From Alphaproteobacteria bacterium (lineage in GTDB: Bacteria; Pseudomonadota; Alphaproteobacteria; Bin95), in assembly GCA_020638555.1 (NCBI GenBank), contig JACKII010000001.1, positions 124,001 to 188,000 on the forward strand: a stretch of DNA of 64,000 nt, given 5' to 3'. Position 1 is the stretch's first letter. Every line of letters begins with the position of its first letter. Position numbers and translations under genes: made by a program. The notes under the pieces are model-generated. The model had not been told where the DNA came from, did no database searches, and saw nothing but the letters and a program-made list of their open reading frames with translations. Below, one piece after another: positions 1 through 8,282 of the stretch.

Positions 1-106
1 TTCCATCCTAACGCCCACCGCGCCAAGGGCAAGCCGGTGACGCACGGGCTCCCGAGGATCGCAGCCGGGCCGGCCCGACTCCCCCGGCAGCACCCACCCC
101 TCAAAG

Positions 107-170
107 CTTCCCCGGAAGCGGCAAACGCACCCGAACTTCCCCGGAAGCGGCAGAGCCGCTATCCGGGGCC
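107..170. repeat. Family C palindromic repeat, partial double copy
   Basis: The motif CTTCCCCGGAAGCGGCA occurs twice (from about 107 and 146), and the second copy runs on into a GAGCCGCTATCCGGGGCC arm. The same building blocks (TTCCCCGGA-GGCGG paired with CCGGGGCC) recur at 31.9, 36.0, 37.9 and 39.9 kb. The rest of positions 1-264 is GC-rich non-coding sequence downstream of the universal stress protein gene, and no gene could be supported there. Confidence 0.6.
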
Positions 171-264
171 CCCCACCGAGCCGGCCCCGAAGGAGGTCCC
201 GGCCCTCGCCTTCGGCTCGGCCGGGAAAGCGGGGTATGGGCGTTTGGGAATTGGCCCGCCCGCC

Positions 265-771
265 TCACGCGAACGACTCGATTTCCTCTTCCTGGACATT
301 GCCCGGCACGATCACGATCGGGATGTGCAACTGGCCGACCCAGCGGCCGGTCAGCGCCGTCACCAGCGGGCCCGGCCCCTCCCGGCCCGTCGCCGCGCCC
401 AGGATCAGGAAGGCGATGGAGGGGTCCTCCCGGATCTGGTCGATCACCGCGTCGCGGCGGTCGCCCTCGCGGATATAGAACACCGGCGGCTCGGAACTCC
501 ACTGGCGGATGTGCTCGGCGGCCCGGCTCAGCACCCGCTCGGCATCGGCCTGCGCTTCCGCCCGCATCAGGTCGCCGATGGACGACCAGTGCTGAAACTC
601 GGTGGCTTCTTGCTCGATCACAAACAGCAGGCCCACATGCGCGCCGGTGCGGTTGGCCCGGCGCGCCGCGAATTGCAGCGCCACCGACATCTCCGCCGTG
701 TCGTCGACCACGCACAACAGCGTGCGCCCGATTGCCTTGCGGGATTCACCCGCCTTATCCGTATCGCTCAT
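265..771 (-). CDS. Universal stress protein (UspA family)
   Basis: A 168-residue single-domain universal stress protein, the usual length for one UspA domain. These cytosolic alpha/beta proteins bind ATP or dimerise and are induced by stress; the exact role of this one is unknown. The C-terminal half has LGAATGREG followed by VTALTG (about residues 124-142), which resembles the ATP-binding pattern G-x2-G-x9-G(S/T). The ATG at 771 directly abuts the stop codon of the upstream membrane protein gene (stop at 772-774), so it is probably the last gene of a three-gene unit with the TauE/SafE exporter. Confidence 0.88.
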   Translation of the reverse strand: MSDTDKAGESRKAIGRTLLCVVDDTAEMSVALQFAARRANRTGAHVGLLFVIEQEATEFQHWSSIGDLMRAEAQADAERVLSRAAEHIRQWSSEPPVFYIREGDRRDAVIDQIREDPSIAFLILGAATGREGPGPLVTALTGRWVGQLHIPIVIVPGNVQEEEIESFA

Positions 772-1524
772 CTAGCGTCGTCCAAACAGCATGCCTGCCC
801 CATATCCTGCCATCACTGCGATCAGGATTGCAAACACACCATAGGCGGCCGGGTATTGGTGGGCGATGCGGAAAATCGAGGCTTCCATGCCCGCCTTCTC
901 CACCGTCAGCGGAATCTCGGTCGTGGCCGTGACCCAACCGTCGACCACGTGATAGACGTCGACGTGATACTGGCCGATCGGCACGTTCGCCGGGAACGGC
1001 ACCCGGGTGCGGAACAGCGCGCCGCCGACGATCTCGATCGGCCCGACCTTGCGGTCATAGAGTTTCTGGACCGCCTTGCGGCGCAGCAGCGCCTCGCGGA
1101 AGGCCGCCCCCTGCGTCGGGCCGATATCGGCGGCGGGACTGAGATTCAGATAGCGAAAGCCGACCCCGTTGTCGCGCAGCACGTCGTCCAGCGCGTCGTC
1201 GGAGAGGCCGGCGGTGGCCGAGACGTGATAGAAGCCGGGCACGGTATCGAACTGCACGCTCTCGGTGTTGATCCAGAGCCCGCTCACCCGGCTCTTCTTG
1301 CGCACGACCACGTTGGAGTCCGGGCCGCTGATGATGACGATCACGTCGCCCTTGCCCTCGGTCACGCCGAACAGCAGCAACTCGGTGCCGGAGAATCCGG
1401 TGCTGATCTTGATCTCGTGCTCGGACAGGTCGGCGACCAGCGACTGGGCCATGGCGGCGCTCAGCGCCAGCGAGAGCCAGACGCCGGTGGCGAGCCCCAG
1501 CAGGGCAGCGGCTTGCGCGCGCAT
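772..1524 (-). CDS. TIGR02186-type membrane-anchored conserved protein
   Basis: A 250-residue protein matching the TIGR02186 family of unknown function. Residues 1-26 look like a signal peptide ending near AMAQS, and residues about 228-247 form a C-terminal membrane helix, so the middle domain should face the periplasm. The start ATG (1522-1524) overlaps the stop of the upstream TauE/SafE gene by one base (TGATG), which implies translational coupling. Members of this family commonly sit beside TauE/SafE exporters, which suggests an accessory role in export of sulfur anions; that role is an inference. Confidence 0.8.
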   Translation of the reverse strand: MRAQAAALLGLATGVWLSLALSAAMAQSLVADLSEHEIKISTGFSGTELLLFGVTEGKGDVIVIISGPDSNVVVRKKSRVSGLWINTESVQFDTVPGFYHVSATAGLSDDALDDVLRDNGVGFRYLNLSPAADIGPTQGAAFREALLRRKAVQKLYDRKVGPIEIVGGALFRTRVPFPANVPIGQYHVDVYHVVDGWVTATTEIPLTVEKAGMEASIFRIAHQYPAAYGVFAILIAVMAGYGAGMLFGRR

Positions 1525-2444
1525 CAGACGCCACCCACCGCTTGCAGGCTGTAGAGGTCCTGCGGCTGGACCACCAGGTCGAACAGCAGCTTGCCGCAGG
1601 TGCCCAGCACCATCAGCGCCAGCAGAATGCGGAATTGCGGGCCGGAGACCTTGGTGCCGATCATGGTGCCGAACTGCACGCCGATCACCGAGCCGATCAG
1701 CAGCGCCAGCGCCAGCACCACGTCCACGGTCTGCGTGGTGTAGGCCTGCAGGAAGGTGACGTTGGCGACCACGAACAGAATCTGGAACAGCGATGTCCCG
1801 GCCACCACGCTGGTCGGCATGCCCAGCAGATAGATCATTGCCGGCACCATGATGAAGCCGCCGCCGACACCCATCAGTGCCGCCAGCAGGCCGACAAAGG
1901 CGCCGACGGCGAGCGGCATCAGCGCGCTGATATACAGGCGCGAGCGGCGGAAGCGCACCTTGAACGGCAGGCCGTGCATCCAGGTATGCTGGTGCAGCTT
2001 GCCCCGGCGGGCCGTGCCCCGGCGCGAGCGCAGCATCGCCCGCAGGCTTTCGGCGAACATCAGCAGGCCGATGGCGCCCAGGAACACGACATAGAGCAGT
2101 GAGATCATCAGATCCACCTGCCCCAGTTCGCGCAACAGCTTGAACACATAGACGCCGACGGTCGAGCCGATCACGCCGCCAACCAGCAGCACGCCGCCCA
2201 TGGCGAAATCCACGCTTTTTCGTCGCCAGTGCGCGATCACGCCGGTGATCGAGGTGGCCACCAGCTGGTTGGCGCCGCTCGCCACCGCCACCGCGGGCGG
2301 GATGCCGATAAAAATCAGCGCCGGGGTGATCAAGAAGCCACCGCCGACGCCGAACAATCCCGATAAGAAGCCGATGGCGCCACCCAGGCCCAGCAGCAGA
2401 AACACGTTCACCGAAATCTCTGCGATGGGCAAATAGAGTTGCAT
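1524..2444 (-). CDS. TauE/SafE family sulfite/anion exporter
   Basis: A 306-residue polytopic membrane protein of the TauE/SafE (DUF81) family, whose members export sulfite, sulfoacetate or related organosulfur anions. The family's internal duplication is visible: GVGGGF occurs at residues 32-37 and again at 192-197, each inside a hydrophobic hairpin, with about eight membrane segments overall. A basic cytoplasmic loop (RSRRGTARRG region) links the halves. It is the first gene of the unit with the TIGR02186 protein and the universal stress protein. The substrate cannot be told from the sequence. Confidence 0.88.
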   Translation of the reverse strand: MQLYLPIAEISVNVFLLLGLGGAIGFLSGLFGVGGGFLITPALIFIGIPPAVAVASGANQLVATSITGVIAHWRRKSVDFAMGGVLLVGGVIGSTVGVYVFKLLRELGQVDLMISLLYVVFLGAIGLLMFAESLRAMLRSRRGTARRGKLHQHTWMHGLPFKVRFRRSRLYISALMPLAVGAFVGLLAALMGVGGGFIMVPAMIYLLGMPTSVVAGTSLFQILFVVANVTFLQAYTTQTVDVVLALALLIGSVIGVQFGTMIGTKVSGPQFRILLALMVLGTCGKLLFDLVVQPQDLYSLQAVGGV

Positions 2445-2579
2445 GCCGACCCTGGCTTCCCGCTGAAGACAATCCTAGGAACGCAACGCAGCACGGCGCG
2501 CGGAGAATGTCTATGTATGCGCCCGCCGCCGCCGCAAGGCAAGGCCCCGAGGCGCGCAAAAGTGCCGGAAACGGGGCCT

Positions 2580-3590
2580 TTACGGCTGCAAAAAGCCGAC
2601 CCGCTCCTTCACCTCGGCCAGGATCGGCGCGGCGATGGCATTGGCGCGCCCGGCGCCGCTGCGCAGAACACCGTCGACATAGCCGGGGTCGGCCAGCATG
2701 CGGTTCATCTCGCCCGTGATCGGCGAGAGCACCGCCACCGCCACCTCCGCCAGCGCCTTCTTGAAGTCGGCAAAACCCTTGCCGCCGAAGTCGGCCAGCA
2801 CCGCGTCGACGCTCTGGCCGGCGAGCGCGCCATAGATGCCCACCAGATTCTCCGCCTCCGGCCGGCCGGCGAGGCCCGCCGCCTCGGACGGCAGCGGCTC
2901 CGGGTCAGTCTTGGCGCGGCGGATCTTGGCGGCGATGGCGTCGGCATCGTCGGTGAACGTGATGCGCGACTGGTCGGACGGGTCCGACTTGCTCATCTTC
3001 GCGCTGCCGTCGCGCAGGCTCATCACCCGCGTCGCCGAGCCGAAAATGCGCGGCTCCGGCAGCGGGAAGAAGTCGACGTCGTAATAGCGGTTGAAGGCGC
3101 CGGCGATGTCGCGGGCCAGTTCCAGATGCTGCTTCTGGTCCTCGCCCACCGGCACGTCCGTCGCCTTGTAGAGCAGCACGTCGGCGGCCATCAGCACCGG
3201 ATAGGTGTAGAGGCCGGACATGGCCTGGTCGCGCTTCTTGCCGGCCTTTTCCTTGAACTGGGTCATGCGGTTCAGCCAGCCCATGGGCGTGTGACAGCCC
3301 AGGATCCAGGCCAGCTCCGCATGGCCGCTGACGGCGGACTGGTTGAAGATGATGCACTCTTCGGGGTCGATGCCGGAGGCGATATAGGCGGCCGTCACCT
3401 CCCGCGTCGACTGGCGCAGCGCCGCCGGGTCCTGGGGCACGGTGATGGCGTGCAGATCGACGATGCAGAAAATGCACTCATAGTCCTTCTGCATGCCGAC
3501 CCAGTTGCGGATCGCCCCCAGATAATTGCCGAGATGCAGATTGCCGGTCGGCTGAATGCCGCTGAAAATGCGATTGGTCGGGTGGCTCAT
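2580..3590 (-). CDS. trpS: Tryptophan--tRNA ligase
   Basis: Class Ic aminoacyl-tRNA synthetase that charges tRNA-Trp. At 336 residues it has the usual bacterial TrpS length. The N-terminus has the HIGH-type motif TGNLHLGN (residues 15-22), and the KMSKS loop is complete at residues 198-202, followed by DPSDQ. The ATG at 3590 starts MSHPTNRIFSG, as in orthologues; an upstream in-frame start would add 21 residues overlapping murJ. It lies 10 bp downstream of murJ on the same strand and is probably co-transcribed with it. An imperfect stem (AAGGCCCC/GGGGCCTT, 2541-2580) lies at the 3' end. Confidence 0.97.
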   Translation of the reverse strand: MSHPTNRIFSGIQPTGNLHLGNYLGAIRNWVGMQKDYECIFCIVDLHAITVPQDPAALRQSTREVTAAYIASGIDPEECIIFNQSAVSGHAELAWILGCHTPMGWLNRMTQFKEKAGKKRDQAMSGLYTYPVLMAADVLLYKATDVPVGEDQKQHLELARDIAGAFNRYYDVDFFPLPEPRIFGSATRVMSLRDGSAKMSKSDPSDQSRITFTDDADAIAAKIRRAKTDPEPLPSEAAGLAGRPEAENLVGIYGALAGQSVDAVLADFGGKGFADFKKALAEVAVAVLSPITGEMNRMLADPGYVDGVLRSGAGRANAIAAPILAEVKERVGFLQP

Positions 3591-3600
3591 GGCTCTGACG

Positions 3601-5193
3601 CTAGTCTTGCGAGGGAAGCCTCGGGTTATCGCGGCGACGGCGGATGCGGTCAAGCGGACGTTTGGCCCATGCGGCGACCGTGGTCCGGTCGACGGCGCCG
3701 ATCATCCAGGCGAGCGCGAAATACCCGGCGGCCCCGCCGGCGCAGACCGTGGCGAGCGCGGCGGCGCGCCAGATCTCGCCGTCATGCAGCGGCGGTGCCA
3801 GCGCCTCGGCCCCCGCCAGCACCAGCCCGCCCATGGCCAGGCTCGCCGCCAGCACCCGCGGCGCGCGGCGCGCCAGGCCCCGGTCCGCCACCCAGTCGCC
3901 GCGGCGGTGCAGCAGCCAGCCCAGCGCCAGCGCGTTCGCCCACGACGCCACCGTGGTCGCCACCGCCAGGCCAACCACGCCCAGCGGCCGGTAGAGCGCG
4001 AAGCCCAGCGCGATGTTGAGGGCGATGCTAGCGGTGGCGATCTTCACCGGCGTCGCCGTGTCCTCGCGGGCGAAGAAACCGGGGCTCAGCACCTTGACCA
4101 GCACGAAGGCGGGCAGGCCCACCGCATAGGCGGCCAGCACCCAGGCGGTGGCGACGGTGTCGGTGGCGGCGAAGGCGCCGCGCTGGAACAACACCCGCAC
4201 GATGGCCTCCGGGATCACCGCCAGCGCCACCGCCGCCGGCAGGGTCAGGAACAGCGACAGTTCCAGCGCCCGGTTCAACGCCGCATTCGCCGCCGCCGCG
4301 GTCTCGCCCTTCAGCGCGCGCGAGAGGCTGGGCAGCAGCGCCGTGCCGATGCCGATGCCGATCACTCCCAGCGGCAATTGGTAGATACGGTCGGCGTAAT
4401 AGAGATAGCTGATGGCGCCGACTGGCAGCAGCGAGGCGATCAGCGTGTTCACGAGCATGTTGAGCTGCAAAGCGCCGGCGCCGACCGCCCCCGGCCCCAG
4501 CAGCCGCAGGGTGCGGCGCACCACCGGGTCGAGGCGCACCGGCACCAGCCGCAGCGCGAACCCGGCCCGGCGCATGGCCCAGGCCATCAGCACCAGTTGC
4601 GCCAGGCCCGCCAGCGCCACCGCCACCGACAGCACATGGCCTGGCGTCTGCAACGCATCGGCGGCGAACACCAGGGCCGCGATCATCACCAGGTTCAGCA
4701 CGCAGGGCGCGGCCGCCGCGGCGGCGAATTTGTCGAGCGCGTTCAGCACCGCCCCCATCAGCGAGGCGAGCGCGATGAACCAGAGATAGGGGAAGGTCAG
4801 CCGCGCCATCTCCACCGCCAGGGCGAAATTGCCGGGCTTGTCCGCCAGACCGGGGGCCAGGCCATAGACCAGCGCCGGCATGGCCAGTTCGGCGGCGATG
4901 GTGATGAGCGTGAGCGTGACCGCCATCAGCGCCAGCATGCGCTCGGCAAAGCCGCGGGCGGCGGCGGGGCCGTCCCGCGCCAGCACGCCGGCGAACACCG
5001 GCACGAAGGCAGCGTTGAACGCGCCCTCGGCAAACAGGCGGCGGAACAGGTTCGGCAGGCGCAGCGCCACGAAGAACGCATCCGCCACCGGCCCGGCACC
5101 CAGGATCGCCGCGATCAGCAGGTCGCGGACAAAGCCGAGCAGCCGGCTCGCCATGGTGAAGCCGCCAACGGTGGCGACAGCGCGCAAAAGCAT
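3601..5193 (-). CDS. murJ: Lipid II flippase MurJ (MviN family)
   Basis: A 530-residue polytopic membrane protein of the MVF/MurJ family that flips the peptidoglycan precursor lipid II across the inner membrane. The N-terminus (GFTMASRLLGFVRDLLIA, residues 11-28) is the family signature, and about 14 hydrophobic segments follow. The start at 5193 (MLLRAVATVGG) matches orthologues; the frame is open upstream but that part has no homologous character. The C-terminal tail is short and basic. It is followed by trpS after 10 bp. The pairing of murJ with trpS is common in Alphaproteobacteria. Confidence 0.96.
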   Translation of the reverse strand: MLLRAVATVGGFTMASRLLGFVRDLLIAAILGAGPVADAFFVALRLPNLFRRLFAEGAFNAAFVPVFAGVLARDGPAAARGFAERMLALMAVTLTLITIAAELAMPALVYGLAPGLADKPGNFALAVEMARLTFPYLWFIALASLMGAVLNALDKFAAAAAAPCVLNLVMIAALVFAADALQTPGHVLSVAVALAGLAQLVLMAWAMRRAGFALRLVPVRLDPVVRRTLRLLGPGAVGAGALQLNMLVNTLIASLLPVGAISYLYYADRIYQLPLGVIGIGIGTALLPSLSRALKGETAAAANAALNRALELSLFLTLPAAVALAVIPEAIVRVLFQRGAFAATDTVATAWVLAAYAVGLPAFVLVKVLSPGFFAREDTATPVKIATASIALNIALGFALYRPLGVVGLAVATTVASWANALALGWLLHRRGDWVADRGLARRAPRVLAASLAMGGLVLAGAEALAPPLHDGEIWRAAALATVCAGGAAGYFALAWMIGAVDRTTVAAWAKRPLDRIRRRRDNPRLPSQD

Positions 5194-5305
5194 GGTGTGC
5201 GAACGCCCTTCCAAGGCCGCAGGAACGGACCCTCCCTTACCACCCCCGGCGGCACGCGGCCACGCACTTCTGGGCCTCGGGTCGCGGGCATTCGGCGACC
5301 GGGCT

Positions 5306-5671
5306 CTATTGCTGGCGGCGCAGCATCGGCCCCGCCGGCGCACCGCCGACCACGTGCACGTGCAGATGCGGCACTTCCTGGTGGCCGTGCTCGCCATTGT
5401 TCTGCAACAGGCGATAGCCAGTGCCGGCCACGCCCTCGCGCCGCGCCACCTCGCCAATGGCCCGGACAAAGTCCGCCTGCTCGGCCGCGCTGGCGGTGGC
5501 GGCGAACTCGTCCCAGGTGATGTAGGCGCCCTTGGGGATCACCAGCACATGCACCGGCCGCGCCGGGTTGATGTCGCGGAAAGCCAGCGTGTGCTCGGTC
5601 TCGTGAACCTTCTGGCACGGGATCTCGCCGCGCAGGATTTTGGCGAAAATGTTTTGGTCGTCGTAGGACAT
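5306..5671 (-). CDS. HIT family nucleotide-binding hydrolase
   Basis: A 121-residue histidine-triad protein of the HinT type. The catalytic triad is complete as HLHVHVV at residues 102-108, and the N-terminus NIFAKILRGEIPC is typical of HinT-like purine nucleoside phosphoramidases. The ATG at 5671 (MSYDDQN) is chosen over an in-frame ATG eight codons upstream because it matches the usual N-terminus. It sits 112 bp upstream of murJ and 232 bp downstream of hisE, separated from hisE by composite repeats, so it may have its own promoter. Confidence 0.93.
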   Translation of the reverse strand: MSYDDQNIFAKILRGEIPCQKVHETEHTLAFRDINPARPVHVLVIPKGAYITWDEFAATASAAEQADFVRAIGEVARREGVAGTGYRLLQNNGEHGHQEVPHLHVHVVGGAPAGPMLRRQQ

Positions 5672-5689
5672 ACTCTGTCTCATTCGCTC

Positions 5690-5885
5690 CGTCATTGCGC
5701 GCCGTCAGGCGAGGCAATCTAGGGTGGATTCTTTCCCCGCTGGCTCACCACCCCATTTTCCCTGTCCTCGCTTGGGCGGGAAATGGGGCAGAAGAGTGGC
5801 TCAACCAGTCCTGAAAGCAATCTGGCAGCCGGCTCCGGGTTCGGGGACTGGATTGCGTCGTCGCTTCGCTCCTCGCAATGACGGC
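5690..5885. repeat. Composite intergenic repeat: family A arms interrupted by a family E element
   Basis: The outer arms are CCGTCATTGCGCGCC (5690) and CCTCGCAATGACGG (5871-5884), with GGCAATCT and GGATTGCG next to them, which is the family A inverted repeat. The inside (5727-5806) is a reverse-complement match to the element at 51208-51293 (family E): GGTTGAGCCACT, TTCTGCCCCAT, GCGAGGACAGGG and GGTGAGCCAGCGGG are shared. One repeat therefore appears nested inside the other in the gap between hisE and the HIT gene. Confidence 0.75.
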
Positions 5886-5903
5886 GGCGGGTGTCGGTGG
5901 AGG

Positions 5904-6194
5904 CTATTTCTTCGCCCGCGCCGCCAGCTCGGCCCAGACGGCGTCGGGCGTCACGCCCTGGTCGGCCCAGAGCACGCAGAGATGATAGAGCAGGTCCGCG
6001 CTTTCCGAGACCAGGCGCTCGCGGTCGCCGCGCATGCCTTCGATCACGGTTTCCACCGCTTCCTCGCCCACCTTCTGGGCGATCTTGGCGGTGCCGCGGC
6101 CGAACAGGCGGGCGGTGTAGGAACTGTCCGGGTCGGCGCCGCGGCGGCTTTCGATCACCGCATAGAGCGCATCGAGTGTGTGGGCGTCGCTCAT
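5904..6194 (-). CDS. hisE: Phosphoribosyl-ATP pyrophosphatase
   Basis: A 96-residue stand-alone HisE, the second step of histidine synthesis (PR-ATP to PR-AMP plus pyrophosphate). It has the MazG-like metal-binding helices EEAVE (residues 44-48) and ESADLLYH (about 64-71). The start ATG overlaps the hisF stop by four bases (ATGA). It is the last gene of the his operon; family A/E repeats follow directly downstream. Confidence 0.96.
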   Translation of the reverse strand: MSDAHTLDALYAVIESRRGADPDSSYTARLFGRGTAKIAQKVGEEAVETVIEGMRGDRERLVSESADLLYHLCVLWADQGVTPDAVWAELAARAKK

Positions 6195-6967
6195 GCGGCG
6201 TCCTCCAGATGGGTCGGGCGCACGGGCACGCCGTGCGCGGCCATATAGGCCTTGGTCTCGGCAATGGTGAAGGTGCCGAAATGAAAGATCGAGGCGGCCA
6301 GCACAGCGCTCGCCCCGGCGCGCACGCCCTCTACCATATGGTCGAGCGTGCCAACGCCGCCGGACGCGATCACCGGCACCGGCACGGCGTCGCTCACCGC
6401 CTTGGTCAGCGCCAGGTCGAAGCCGGACTTGGTGCCGTCGCGGTCCATGCTGGTCAGCAGGACCTCGCCGGCGCCGCTGGCGGCCATGCGCTTCGCCCAT
6501 TCGACCGCGTCCAGGCCGGTCGGCTGGCGGCCGCCATGGGTGAACACCTCCCAGCGGCCGGGGCCGGACTGTTTGGCGTCGATGGCCACGACGATGCACT
6601 GCGAGCCATAGGCCGTCGCCGCCTCGGCCACGAAGTCCGGGCGCGCGACCGCGGCCGAGTTGATCGACGCCTTGTCGGCGCCGGCCAGCAGCAGCTTGCG
6701 GATGTCATCGACCGTGCGCACGCCGCCGCCGACGGTCACCGGCATGAAGCAGCAATCGGCGGTGCCGCGCACCACGTCATAGATGGTGTCGCGGTTCTCG
6801 TGGCTGGCGGTGATGTCGAGGAAGGTCAGTTCGTCGGCGCCGGCGGCGTCATAGACGCGGGCCTGTTCCACCGGGTCGCCGGCGTCGATCAGGTCGACGA
6901 AGTTGACGCCCTTGACCACGCGGCCGGCATGCACGTCCAGGCAGGGGATGATGCGGACCTTCAGCAT
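6191..6967 (-). CDS. hisF: Imidazole glycerol phosphate synthase, cyclase subunit
   Basis: A 258-residue (beta/alpha)8 barrel that, with HisH, turns PRFAR and ammonia into imidazole glycerol phosphate and AICAR. The two catalytic aspartates are present: D11 in IPCLDVHAG and D130 in VVAID. Phosphate-binding glycines follow in GGGVRTVDD and SGGVGTLDH. It lies 10 bp downstream of hisA and overlaps hisE by four bases. Confidence 0.97.
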   Translation of the reverse strand: MLKVRIIPCLDVHAGRVVKGVNFVDLIDAGDPVEQARVYDAAGADELTFLDITASHENRDTIYDVVRGTADCCFMPVTVGGGVRTVDDIRKLLLAGADKASINSAAVARPDFVAEAATAYGSQCIVVAIDAKQSGPGRWEVFTHGGRQPTGLDAVEWAKRMAASGAGEVLLTSMDRDGTKSGFDLALTKAVSDAVPVPVIASGGVGTLDHMVEGVRAGASAVLAASIFHFGTFTIAETKAYMAAHGVPVRPTHLEDAA

Positions 6968-6977
6968 GGCCGCCCCG

Positions 6978-7712
6978 CTACACCCGCGCCGAGCGCAGCA
7001 GCGCCAGCGCCTCGCGCGGGTTCAGGCGGCCGTCGTAGAGCGCGCGGCCGCTGATCGCGCCCTCGATGCCGGCGGCTTCCTCCGCCAGCAGGGCGCGCAG
7101 GTCGTCCATGGAGGCGATACCGCCCGAGGCGATCACCGGCGTCTGCAACGCCCAGGCCAGATCGACGGTGGCATCCACATTGACGCCGGTCAGCGCGCCG
7201 TCGCGGTCGATGTCGGTGAAGACGATGGCGGCCACCCCGGCCTCCTCCATCGCCAACGCCAGCTCGGTCGCCCGCACCTCGGTGGTGCGCAGCCAGCCGC
7301 GGCTCGCCACCATGCCGTCGCGCGCGTCGATGGAGACGACGATCTGCCCCGGAAACTCGCGGCAGGCGCTGCGCACCAGGTCCGGGTCCTCCAGCGCCAC
7401 CGTGCCCAGGATCACCCGGCGCACGCCTTTTTCCAGCCAGTAGGCGATGGTGGCCCGGTCGCGGATGCCGCCGCCCAGCTGCACCGGGACCTTGACCCGC
7501 CCCAGGATCGCCTCGACCGCGGCGCCATTCACCGGCTTGCCGTCGATGGCCCCGTTCAGATCGACCAGATGCAGCCACTCGAAGCCTTCGCTCTGGAACT
7601 GGGCGGCCTGGGCCGCGGGGTCGTCGTTGAAGACGGTGGCCTTGTCCATGTCGCCATAGAGGAGGCGAACGCACTGGCCGTCTTTCAGGTCGATGGCAGG
7701 GAAGAGGATCAT
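6978..7712 (-). CDS. hisA: ProFAR isomerase (HisA)
   Basis: A 244-residue (beta/alpha)8 barrel that isomerises ProFAR to PRFAR. The catalytic pair is D8 (FPAIDLKDG) and D129 (VVSIDARDG). The start MILFPAIDLK at 7712 overlaps the stop of the upstream GNAT gene by one base, so the acetyltransferase is translationally coupled to hisA. hisF follows after 10 bp. Confidence 0.97.
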   Translation of the reverse strand: MILFPAIDLKDGQCVRLLYGDMDKATVFNDDPAAQAAQFQSEGFEWLHLVDLNGAIDGKPVNGAAVEAILGRVKVPVQLGGGIRDRATIAYWLEKGVRRVILGTVALEDPDLVRSACREFPGQIVVSIDARDGMVASRGWLRTTEVRATELALAMEEAGVAAIVFTDIDRDGALTGVNVDATVDLAWALQTPVIASGGIASMDDLRALLAEEAAGIEGAISGRALYDGRLNPREALALLRSARV

Positions 7713-8278
7713 CAGCGTTTCGGCAGTTCGGTTTGTTTCAGGTTCTTGTAGTAATAATGGCCTTCGATCATCTCGCCCTTGACCCACGCATAGTTGGGAT
7801 GCGTGCCCCAGCGGATATAGCCGAGATTGTCGTAGATGCGGATCGCCGCTTCCTGGGTGGAGCGCACGTCCAGGTTCAGGATGATGAATTTCAGCGCCCG
7901 CGCCCGCGCCTCCAGCGCCAGGGTCAGTTCGCGCGCCAGGCCGTGGCCCCGGGCCCAGGGGGCGACGAAGGCGCTTTTGATCTGGGCGGCATGGCGCTGG
8001 GATTCGTCGTTGCGCGACGGCAGCACCAACTGGCCGGAGCCGCAGATCGTGCCGCCCAGGCGCACGACGAACAGTTCGCGCTCCGGCACCGCCAGCACGC
8101 CGCGCCAGAACGCCTCCAGCGTGTCGCGCGGCGGCGGTTCCAGCCAGCCGAAGCCGCCGCCGTCCAGTATGGCCATATCGGTGGCTTCGCAGAGATCGTT
8201 CAGATCCCGTGCGTCGAGGCGTTCGACCCGGTCGATGCTGGTGCGGATCGCCGGGCCGTGGCTGTCTGCGGCCATCAC
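7712..8278 (-). CDS. GNAT family N-acetyltransferase inside the his operon
   Basis: A 188-residue GNAT protein. The acetyl-CoA loop is visible as FVAPWARGHGLARELT (Q/R-x2-G-x-G/A type, with GHGLA), followed by LDVRSTQEAAIRIYDNLGY, a typical GNAT C-terminal strand and helix. The substrate is unknown. It sits four bases after hisH and overlaps hisA by one base, so it is made from the his transcript. A second ATG three bases later is an equal start candidate. It is not one of the known histidine biosynthesis enzymes; a role in protein or metabolite acetylation is only a guess. Confidence 0.9.
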   Translation of the reverse strand: MMAADSHGPAIRTSIDRVERLDARDLNDLCEATDMAILDGGGFGWLEPPPRDTLEAFWRGVLAVPERELFVVRLGGTICGSGQLVLPSRNDESQRHAAQIKSAFVAPWARGHGLARELTLALEARARALKFIILNLDVRSTQEAAIRIYDNLGYIRWGTHPNYAWVKGEMIEGHYYYKNLKQTELPKR

Positions 8279-8282
8279 GAAA

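Noticed and set aside
37..1554. Long plus-strand open frame of about 505 codons
   Set aside because: It is antisense to the universal stress protein and TIGR02186 genes; its product is rich in R, H, D and A with no domain, a common artefact opposite GC-rich genes.
3556..5520. Plus-strand open frame of about 650 codons
   Set aside because: Antisense shadow of murJ, with a low-complexity Q/R/H-rich translation and no family motif.
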